The translations under genes were made by a program, and so were the position numbers. A stretch of DNA of 64,000 bases from the NCBI RefSeq assembly GCF_025602895.1, contig NW_026516209.1:682001-746000 (forward strand), given 5' to 3'. Within the stretch, counting starts at the first letter, position 1. Each line of letters begins with the position of its first letter. This document shows, piece by piece, positions 55,816-64,000 of this stretch. The notes under the pieces are model-generated. The model was not told the DNA's origin, made no database searches, and was given only the letters and a program-made list of their open reading frames with translations. This stretch comes from Polychytrium aggregatum (lineage: Eukaryota > Chytridiomycota > Chytridiomycetes > Polychytriales).

Positions 55816-57304
55816 TCAGTTCTTGGGCTTGCGGCCCATGTGCGAGTCGTGGGAGATGTGGCCGGTGGTGCGGTACTGGACAAAGATGCCGAGAATCGCG
55901 AGGACAACCATGCCTGCAAGCATGCCGTACACCTTGCCGTTGGACCTGCGATAGGAGCGGAGAGGAGAGCAAAGCAGTGTAGGTCGAGGGAGTGAGCAGG
56001 GGTACACAGAGCAGACAGGGAATGAGTAAGGGCACCAAGTCGATGGTGATGGTGACGGCGATGGCCATTCCGATCGGCCGAACGGCCAAGGCAGGGTTGA
56101 TTGCGAGGCGGTTCCGGAACAGCCCAGCATATCATCTCGTCCGAGGCGCTGCCGGCTCACAATATGCCCTCGAATACGTACTGGTAAGGGGGGATCGTGT
56201 GGTTGGCGCCAAGGAAGCTCTGGACAGACTCGACAAAGCCAGTTTGGATGAACATGTCGAGGCCAAAGAGGGCCGAGTAGGATCCAATGACAGAGGTGGA
56301 AACGATCAGGATGATCTTCTCGAAGATAAAGATGATGATGATGCCAGCCACGACCTGTCGATATGAGCAGAAGCACGCTGATTAGCAAGCATAGTCTACG
56401 ACACCAAGTGGATCGCGGCAGGATCCCAGAGGTTAGGACCAAGTTCTGGACCACATACCATGAGAGCAAGGAAGAGAGAGCGACCCCAGCCGGAGCTGAT
56501 GAGACCGCCATCCTTCCAGGCAAGGATGAAGTTGGCGAGGAGGAATCCGCCCATGGCACCAATGCAGGCCAGGCCCAGCTTGACCAGGAAGCCGGCCAGC
56601 AGGCCACCGACGATGCCAAAGGCAATACAGGCGACCAAGTAGATGGTGTCATGGTTCTGCCATCCCTGAGCAGGCTCGACGTACGACAGAATGATGAAGC
56701 CGATGGTGGCTGTCGGGAGCAAGGAGACATGATGTGAGGAGAGAGCCGCCAGGAGGACACCGCTGCTGATTCCGAGGATGGCCCGAGGATAGCCCGAGGA
56801 TAGCCCGAGGATAGCCCGAGGATAGCCCGAGGATAGCCCGAGGATAGCCCGAGGAAGGTCCGGGATTTGCAGATGCCTCCCCACCCGCCATGCATTCCCA
56901 GCCGAGATCGAGGCAGTGGTCATACCGAGGACGTAGAAGCCGGCAACGAAGAGGATGATGCGGAAGAGACGGTAGCCGAAGAAGACAAAGAGCAGGCCGG
57001 CAATGATGCAGATGCCGCCGAGGATACCGGCTTGGACAGTCAGCGAGTAGACGCCTGAAGGGGGAAACGGTGAGGTAAGCAGTCCGGTAGTGGAGTTGCT
57101 CGCAGATGGGCCGGACAGAACCAAGGCAAGCAGGCGACAGATACGCGAGCTATGGAAACGCCGAGGTGCAAAACGGGCCGGCCAGAGACACGGGCGAGCA
57201 TACATACTGTTGGCAGCATCGACAGGGTTGACGCCAGCGACGGTGGTGTCGGCAAAGGCGACGGCAACGAGCGAGAGCAGGGCAAAGAGCAGCGGCAGAG
57301 TCAT
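55816..57304 (-). CDS. TMEM198-like multi-pass membrane protein (DUF4203)
   Basis: Five exons (57304-57208, 57054-56926, 56709-56459, 56354-56161, 55945-55816) give 266 aa. A signal peptide (MTLPLLFALLSLVAVAFADT) is followed by about seven hydrophobic segments in the spacing of the TMEM198/TM7S3 family. These include GGICIIAGLLFVFFGYRLFR, the Gly-rich IVGGLLAGFLVKLGLACIGA, IIIIFIFEKIILIV with VIGSYSALFGLD, and a last segment VYGMLAGMVVLAILGIFVQY before a basic HMGRKPKN end. DUF4203 proteins are little characterised; the vertebrate member is linked to Wnt co-receptor signalling, which says little for a fungus. The second intron (56925-56710) is 216 nt, lacks stops and carries an 11-bp tandem repeat, so an isoform with 72 extra residues is conceivable. 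The donor of exon 2 was chosen because only it restores the frame to the next membrane segment. Confidence 0.82.
56772..56855. repeat. 11-bp tandem repeat in intron of TMEM198-like gene
   Basis: About seven copies of CCGAGGATAGC, the first with one change, plus a partial copy. Three units make 33 bp, so on the coding strand the array reads as an 11-residue periodic peptide if the intron is retained. Confidence 0.95.
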
Positions 57305-58859
57305 GGTGCTGACGGCAGAGCGGGGTGGATGCGGGCGAGGGTCTGGCGAGGGAGCGATGGGCTTTTGTATTTTCACGCCACCCCACCACCCGAGCCGGGC
57401 TGGACAGGCAAGTCAGCGACGAGTGGGTGAAGCAGCATCCAGCCGGCCAGTCAGCGGCGGCGGCGGCTGGAGGAGCGCGACGGGTGGCTGGCTGGGTGCG
57501 CGTCCGTCAAGGACTCGGTGTCGGCGGGTAGTGCGCAGCCGCAGAGGACACTGCGCGTGTGCCTGCTCCACAGAGACAGCAGGGCGCTGATTGGCGGACG
57601 TTCTTGGCAGAACGCGATGAACGCGTCGCACGCCGGGTCATTGTGACATTGCCAAGACGCGGTCCCGCGCCGCGGCGGTATTGTGCCGCGCCGCCACCGT
57701 GGGTGCACCGACAGCACAAACAGACTCACCGTGGACAGGGACGAGTTGGTGGGGCGAGGGGAGTGGGACGACGAAACAGCACGCAGACGGTGTGCCGGTG
57801 GAGTGGAGCGGGGTGGTGCACGAGCAGCCCCAACTCTCAACTCTCGACGTCGCTGCCGACAGCAACGGCATGAGCAGGGCCGCCACCACCTGCGCTCTAA
57901 ACAGAGGCCGGATGGACGCACCCCACCCTCGTCCATCCACGCCCTGGTGCCTTGCGCTGCTGCCCTTTCCCTATCCTTTTCTCTTTCGCCAAATCTTTTC
58001 TTTGCAACGGCACAATGGCCAACGCTGCCTGCTGTTGCGGAGCCCAGGGGTCTTGGCTCGAGTCGCGCTGCCCTGGTCGGTCATGGACATGCAGACTGGA
58101 TCTCGGCAGGGGCGAGGCGACCAGGCCGAGTCCCGCGATTGGGGCCGGGGCGACAATCGCAATGAATCGCAGGGTGAGCGCCTGGTGGACCTGGTGGACC
58201 TGGGAACTTTCGGCGCACCCGGTCTCTCCTCGGCTGTCATTGTCAACACTCTCGCCAGTCTCTGATCCAACACAACCGACACGATCTGTTCCAGAACACA
58301 TTGCTCGACCGTCAGATCGGGGGAGACTCGATCGGCAATCCCATGTCTCCCATCCGCTGGCCTGCATCGCCCTCTGAATGCGGTCAGGCGCGCGCTGCCC
58401 GCCTCGATCCTCCGCATCGCTCGTGCATATTCACTCCAGCACGCCAGAGCGTCGGCGCTATCAACCCCGGCAGGATCGGTCTTGGAGTGCGCGTTTCCCT
58501 TTCAAGCACGCTTGTTGCGGCATTGCGGCCCTCGCTATTTTGCCGGAGTCATCTCGTTTGGCACGCCAAGCGGCCTGTGCCCGGCGGATTCTGCTGCGAT
58601 TGGGTCGACCGGCTGCCCGGAGCCCGCACGCCGCGTCCGCGCCAGCAACACAAACACAGCGATCGGCTCTTTCACTGCTGTCGCGGGCATCGTCTTGGCG
58701 CCATCGGTGAGGCGATGTGGCAAGCCGCAAAGTCAGCGGGCTTGCGCAGACGGAATATATTCCAAGCACTCGTCCTCCGGCTCCCCCCCTTCGTCGACAT
58801 CCTCCCTGGCCTGATCTCGCTTCCCTGTCGCTGCTCCGGCCCAAGACTCCGTGTCCCGC
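57305..58859. promoter_or_regulatory. Long divergent intergenic region, TMEM198-like (-) and DOMON-b561 (+)
   Basis: 1.55 kb with very high GC and no recognisable gene. Many overlapping frames exist on both strands, as expected at this GC content, and none carries a domain. It must hold promoters of both membrane-protein genes. A GC-rich imperfect palindromic segment occurs near 57660-57700 (GCGCCGCGGCGG region). Confidence 0.5.
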
Positions 58860-60634
58860 ATGCACTCCAAGCTGGCTTTCTTCCTGGCGCTCGCTCTGGC
58901 GCTGGCCCAAGGTACCGGCAGGCAGTGGATTGGTTGGTGGCAGCGGCGGTGGCTTCGTGCGTGCATTTTGCTGGACAGATCGAGGGAGCAACGCAGCCCA
59001 GAACGACGATGGCCAGCACGAGCCTGCCTGGGCTTCAGAGCCGTGCTGCTGGGTTTACTGTCTGGCCCTGGCCAACGCCCTGCTTATCCGTGATGCCCCG
59101 CAGTCGCTCTATCGCAGATCGTCTATCCCGTTGGCACATCCAAGGTGCTCGTCTATGCCGACAAGGGCTCCGATGGTCGCCCCAATCTGCGGCTGCAGGT
59201 GCCTTCCTCGCTCTCCTGGTTCGGCATCGGCACCGGGGCTCAAATGTCTGGGTCCGATATGCTCGTACGTAGCGCATCTCGAGTGTCCCCTGGACTGCTA
59301 CTGCCAGCGACGTCGATCCCTGCTGCTTCTGCTTCTGCCGGGCCATTACTCACACACTGCGGCTCTCAGATCGTCTGGAGAAACTCGGACGGCTCTGTCA
59401 CAGCCTCGCACCGCACCAGCACCGGGCACAATACGCCTGTGGAAACCAATCCATCGGCCATAACGGTGCTGACGAACCAAGCCTCGAGCTCACCGACCCC
59501 AACCGGCAGCTTTGTGGTGACAGTTGCGGTCCCAACGACGTGGGCCAGCTCGAGCTCGTTCATCATGGCCGCCCTCGTCGGTGCGCCGCCAGCGTCAAAG
59601 TCCACATCGGCCAGCTTTCAACAGCATTCCAGCCAGACGGCCGTGTTCCTGCAGCTCCTGTCCTCCAGCAACTCGTTTACCCTGAACGGCAACAACCCCA
59701 ATAGCACCGGCACGGTTGTCACGGGTGCAGGCAGCTCCGGAACCTGGATCATAGTGCATGCACTCATCATGGGCGCAGCCTGGGTTGTGGTTGTTCCGAT
59801 CGGAGTCTTCATTGCCCAGTTCCTCAAGTCGTCGCTTGGGTCCAGCTGGTTTACGCTGCATCAGGTTTTGATGGTATGTTATCCTGGAGAGAATGTGACT
59901 GCCCTGTTCAAACGACGCCGGATGGCTTGGCTCCTTGGAAGAACAGGATGTTGCCTCAGTCAAAGTCAATAACTCGTTTCGGCTGCATTCATAGGGCGGC
60001 GTCACGGGCCTGGGCTCGTTGGTGGGCTTTGGCATCATTTTTTACTCGGTTCAAGAAAACGGAGAGTCCCATTTTAGCATCGCTTCGCAGGGTGCCCACG
60101 GAGTAAGTTTGTCGTCTTGTCGTTGCTCCTGTTGGCTCAGCCTGCCTGTGTATTGTCGTTATGGATGGAGTGGCCAAGATCACCCCCGAGCGGCTTGGAC
60201 TTGGTCGTCGTTGCAGCAGAAACCACCCTCTATGCTCGGCACAGTTCTGAATAGCGTCCCTGGTGATTTCGCTAACGCACAACTGGCAGATTTTTGGTCT
60301 GGTTATTCTCGGCCTGATGCTTGTCCAGATCGGCTTTGGCGTCTATATCGACAAGACCTTTGATGTGAACCGAACCAGGGTTCCGGTGCGCGACAAGCTG
60401 CACTGGCATCTCGGCCGGCTGCTGTTCGTCGCCGCTCTCGTCAATGTTGTCCTTGGGTGCCTGCTTATTCAAGTCAGCATCGTCATTTGGGCTCTGATAG
60501 CGGTGTGGGTAGTCGCGGTGATCCTGGTCTTTGGATACCACATGTTCAAGAACCGTGGCAAGGACTATCGCCACCACGACAAAGTTCACAGCCATGAGTA
60601 TTCTCTGGAGCCTGTTGCTCCCTACCAGTATTGA
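58860..60634 (+). CDS. DOMON plus cytochrome b561 domain membrane protein
   Basis: Five exons (58860-58911, 59104-59264, 59370-59873, 59995-60102, 60290-60634) give 389 aa. A clean signal peptide (HSKLAFFLALALALAQ) is followed by a DOMON-type beta domain (about residues 20-190, with SWFGIGTGAQMSGSDML and IVWRNSDGSVTASHR). A Ser/Asn linker then leads to five transmembrane helices. The b561 core keeps histidines in WIIVHALIMG, WFTLHQVLMG, GAHGIFGL and KLHWHLGRLL, suitable for two haems. Such proteins pass electrons across a membrane, from ascorbate or similar donors to extracellular acceptors or ferric iron. Fungal relatives act near the plasma membrane or vacuole. Substrate is not inferable. 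The tail is short, charged and His-rich (YRHHDKVHSHE). Confidence 0.9.
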
Positions 60635-62352
60635 CGGACGTCTCGGCCATCGGTGCGGCCGCCGTTACGGACCGTCGATGCCTCACTCAAAGTGCACGTC
60701 TTCGCCCTTGATTGTATGCCTCGCTTGTTGACGACTATATCCGTTCAGACCATATCCTCTGGGTGCCTGTGCTGGAGCCTGCAGGGAGACAGGGCTCGTG
60801 ACGGCCCTCGGGTGAACTCGGCTCGATGCTGGATGTGATGTGGATGTGGATCTGAATATGAATCTGGGTCTGAGAGGGCAGCAAGTCACGCCGATGTGCG
60901 CACGACGCGGCGTACCCCACAACGTGCTTGCCACGGCCATGATGTCATCAGAAGCGATGTTCCGCCGATAGCCCGATGCGGCCGGCGCGTGGTTTCCTCT
61001 CGCTGAGGCACCCATATCGGTCCCTGGGGTGGATCGTCCACATCCAGCTGTTTTGGAGCGAGAGGGCGTCCGCGGACAAGCCCGATTTCGACCAAACGCC
61101 ATCGAGACGCCGCAGAGAAACGGCGGTGGCCAGGCGTGCAGGAAACGTGGGGGGGGGGCCCTTGCGGGTGCAATGTGCAGCAGGCAAGGATACCGTCCAG
61201 CCTCGTCGGCGTCGTCGCTGTCCTCCCGTCCCCGTCCTCGTCCTCGTCCCCGTCTCCACCGATACAACCTTGCCTGGCAGCGACGCTCGTCCTGCACCCT
61301 CGCGAGGGTGCAGCCGTCGAGTCGGTGCATCCGGGAACCGTCGCCGCTGGACATCGAGCCCCTTGCAGATCCAGGCGGTGGCGGTGCGGGGCCTGTTGCC
61401 GCCGCCCCGGAAGGCGCTGCCGCCGAACGGCTGCGCATGCGCAACGCGGCGGTGGCGATCCAGGGTTTCCTTTCTGGTCACGGCGGGGTTGCACGGGGCC
61501 GCGTCGTCTGTTTGTCCATACACGGCTGACGCGCTCGCTGGGCAGCACAAGGGCCGCCAAGCCCAGATGCCAAGGGAGCGCAAGCGCCGCAAAGGGAAGG
61601 CGATGCGACACACGGCGCGGCTGCTGCAGCGGCTGCTGTTGCTGTTGCTGTTGGTGTGCGTTGCCAGCATAACCTCCCCCCCCCCACACACAGACACACA
61701 CAGGCACTGGCGCCTTGGCATCGATTGTCCCTGTTTGCCCTTGGCGCTATCAACAGGGACACCTCAACAGACGCTATTAACAGCCGCTGTCTTGTTGCTA
61801 TCCGCGGCCGCAGCGCACTGTGCCCGAGAGCCGCGTTGTCCAGCCCTGCGACCCAGCGAGCCCCGTTCTCGCCGACGGGCCCCAGGGCCACTGTCTCTGT
61901 GGACACCACTGCCGCTCCTGTCCGCCGCCTCGCCGTCTTCTCGGTGCTGGTCTCGGTGTCGCCCCCTCTCGGCTGGCCTCGCCCCTCTCCTTCCGTCGCT
62001 CCTCCGTCCTGCCCCCCTCCCTCGACGCATTTCTTCTGGGGTTGCTTGACTGCCTGGCCAAACCCCATCTGCCTCCTCTCCTTCCTCGGTCATTCGCTCC
62101 GTTCTGTTCGGTTCCCCAGGGCAAGACAGTCGGTGTCTCCTCCTCCCGCCCCTGCCTCCCTCTGGCTCATTACCGGCCGGCCCCCCGGTCCTTGGCGCAC
62201 TCCCGTGTCCATTCCGTCTTGGCCACTCCCTTCCCATCCATCTCCATCAACCCATCTGATCCGCCCCATCTACAAATCATCGTTGCCGCCGTCCCTCCGC
62301 TGCCTTTCGTCTCCGCCTAAAACTCATTGTCGCTTCTACATCCAACATCAAG
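60635..62352. other. Long intergenic region upstream of NIPA-type gene
   Basis: 1.7 kb between two rightward genes. It is GC-rich, contains a perfect 22-bp palindrome (61292-61313), poly-G and poly-C tracts (near 61150 and 61678) and a CT-rich final 350 bp that is probably promoter or 5' UTR. Open frames of 250-360 codons on both strands are mutually overlapping and domain-free. One plus-strand frame includes an IQ-motif-like stretch (NAAVAIQGFLSG), too weak to call. Confidence 0.5.
61292..61313. promoter_or_regulatory. Perfect 22-bp palindrome, possible protein-binding site
   Basis: The half-site CTGCACCCTCG is followed immediately by its exact reverse complement with no spacer. It lies about 1.0 kb before the NIPA-type start and 0.66 kb after the b561 stop. 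Spacer-less palindromes of this length are unusual by chance, but a role is not shown. Confidence 0.5.
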
Positions 62353-64000
62353 ATGTCTACAAACGGAACGGCTCCAGGAACCGTCGATTTGACCAAGGCC
62401 GATGGCTCCCTTGACACTCACAAGCTCATTGGCATCATCCTGGCCTGCTCGTCGGCGTTCTTTATCGGCTCATCCTTCGTGCTCAAGAAGAAGGGTCTGA
62501 TCAACTCCGGGACTCTGTCGCTCAAGGATGGCAGCTCCGATCATGCGTATCTGAAGAACTGGCTCTGGTGGACCGGCATGGTGCTCCGTAAGTCCTGCTG
62601 TCCTTTCCTACATCCGTTTTTGCCTCCCGGTCCTGAAGAGCAGCATCGACCGGGCCTTTCGGTGGCAGTCCCGTTGGTGGCTGCGAACAGAGGGCCAGCC
62701 TCTCCAAGGGTGTTGCTCCGAATGATCCCGGGTGCCGCATCGGTTGCTTCCTACCGAGCAGCCTCCCAGATCAGCCCTGGGCTCCTCAGATCGGCTCGCC
62801 TGTGCGAGGCATCGGCCGGCCCAGTCGATTGGATCCAGAGGCCGTCCGCCAGCCTGCCAGCCTGCCAGCGGACATGCAACCATACACACAACGGGCTCAC
62901 CCCTGCCGTCCGGCCCGCTCCTATTAGCGCTGCCGCGGCATCGGTGATGTATCTGTGCAGTGTCTGGCCGGCTCAGCCACTGCCACTGACTTGGCTGGCT
63001 GGCTGGCCTGGATGGTCTCGATGGTCGACGGACACGATGACACCGCCGGCCGATTCGCTGCTCCTCATTCTGCACCCTCTTCCGTATCAAAAATCGCGGC
63101 TAACCGGTGGCTCCTTTCAACCCTCCCCCCCCCTCCAATGTAGTTCTTCTTGGAGAAGTATGCAACTTTGCTGCCTATGCCTTCGCACCAGCCATTTTGG
63201 TCACGCCTCTCGGCGCCCTGAGTGTCGCCATTAGGTATGGACAGCCGCCCTTGGCACGATCTACATGCTGGCCAGCGGCGTCATCGTCTCCCATCCTACA
63301 GTCGAACCATCGCTCTGTCGCGTCAGCACCTGTCTAACGCCGTCAACGTCACCCATCTCCTTGCGCGGCCATCTCGCTCGGCTCCAGCGCGATCTTGGCG
63401 TCCTTTTTCTTGGGCGAAAAGCTCAACTTCTCCGGCAAGGTCGGATGCATGCAGTGCATCCTCGGCTCCATGGTTGTGGTCCTGAATACCCCGGAGGCCC
63501 AGCCCTTCACCGTCATCGAGTTCTACGAAAAGATTGTGGACCCAGGTGAGTTCTGCGTGCCACCTGGATGTACTTTGGCGCGCCCGCAACACAAGCCGGT
63601 CCATGGCGTCAGAATCACAGCCAGGAGCCTGCTTCCCGAAACCCCCTTTGCTGACCCACTTGCCACTTTCCTCGTCCAGTTTTCATTCCCTACTCCGTCA
63701 TCAACGTGATTGTCATCTTTGTACTGATCTTCTGGGCGAGCCCCAAGTACGGCCACAAGTTCCCGATCGTCCACATCTCGATATGCTCGCTCATCGGTGG
63801 CTTTGTCGTCGTCGCCACCCAAGCCCTCGGCTCCGCCATCGTCGTGTCCGCCTCTGGAAACAACCAGTTCACCCAGTGGCAGGTCTACCCGCTGATTCCC
63901 TTTGTCGCTGGATGCGGCGTGACCCAGATCAACTACCTGAACAAAGCCCTCAACGACTTTTCGACAGCCGTCGTTACCCCGATCTACTATGTGTTCTTCA
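62353..64000 (+). CDS. NIPA-type magnesium transporter (3' end beyond window)
   Basis: Exons 62353-62587, 63144-63234, 63388-63545 and 63680 to the window end join in frame. The ATG at 62353 starts a short polar N-terminus, then TM1 ([24 protein letters not shown]) with the family's FVLKKKGL motif and WWTGM. The block [39 protein letters not shown] and [18 protein letters not shown] follows, then TM segments [11 protein letters not shown] and the NIPA-typical [23 protein letters not shown]. These are DMT-superfamily Mg2+ transporters of the plasma membrane or endosomes. The first intron is 556 nt and contains a poly-C tract close to its acceptor. The coding region is cut at 64000 after [10 protein letters not shown], so at least one further helix and the C-terminal tail are missing. 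Confidence 0.93.

Noticed and set aside
56396-57376. 326-codon single frame spanning the TMEM198-like gene
   Set aside because: It is two true exons plus a stop-free intron with an 11-bp repeat. Splicing it out joins consecutive membrane segments in frame, although retention stays possible (see findings).
60886-61707. Overlapping 250-360-codon frames on both strands in 60635-62352
   Set aside because: They overlap each other, contain simple repeats (Gln, Val-Cys) and have no conserved motif; expected by chance at this GC content.

Overview
This 64-kb window looks like nuclear DNA from a fungus, most likely a zoosporic (chytrid-type) fungus. It is GC-rich. Almost every gene is cut by short GT-AG introns, and reading frames join cleanly only when those introns are removed. 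Genes lie on both strands without operons, and several products are typical of early-diverging fungi or of flagellated/animal-like lineages (a SARAF homologue, a large coiled-coil protein with TALPID3-like features, a TKL kinase with a C1 domain). I see no phage, plasmid, CRISPR array, rRNA or tRNA gene. The species cannot be named from the sequence alone.

Layout, left to right. (1) 69-2474, +: 3' part of a Cys- and Ser-rich surface-type protein with an (SA)n tract. (2) 3571-6171, -: CNNM/Mam3-type DUF21-CBS membrane protein. (3) 7364-9979, -: TKL protein kinase with C-terminal C1 zinc finger. (4) 10464-14483, +: GH47 alpha-mannosidase with a long disordered tail. (5) 15521-17353, +: intronless LRR protein. 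(6) 17954-19763, -: SARAF homologue. (7) 20061-22369, +: mitochondrial Atp10. (8) 23115-25529, -: two-RRM SR protein. (9) 25961-28286, +: METTL25-type methyltransferase. (10) 29221-37194, +: Ubr1-type N-recognin of about 2,315 aa. (11) 37505-43979, -: about 1,750-aa coiled-coil protein. (12) 44340-46254, -: Msp1/ATAD1 AAA ATPase. (13) 46894-49961, +: mitochondrial PPR protein. (14) 50619-54861, +: Cdc45. (15) 55816-57304, -: TMEM198/DUF4203 membrane protein. (16) 58860-60634, +: DOMON-cytochrome b561. (17) 62353-64000, +: NIPA-type Mg2+ transporter, cut by the window end.

The genes are mostly unrelated housekeeping functions: mitochondrial biogenesis and quality control (Atp10, Msp1, PPR), protein turnover (Ubr1), ER glycan trimming and Ca2+ control (GH47, SARAF), divalent-cation transport (CNNM, NIPA), replication (Cdc45) and splicing (SR protein). 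I see no biosynthetic or defence cluster. The most interesting material is (a) the SARAF and TALPID3-like genes in a fungus, (b) a pair of dispersed repeats in the sense-oriented 3' flanks of two genes, (c) many short tandem repeats of 16-24 bp in introns and gene flanks, (d) pure poly-C tracts inside introns, and (e) stop-free introns of length 3n. Exon coordinates below were derived by hand from splice signals and reading-frame continuity. They are best treated as good models, not proven transcripts.
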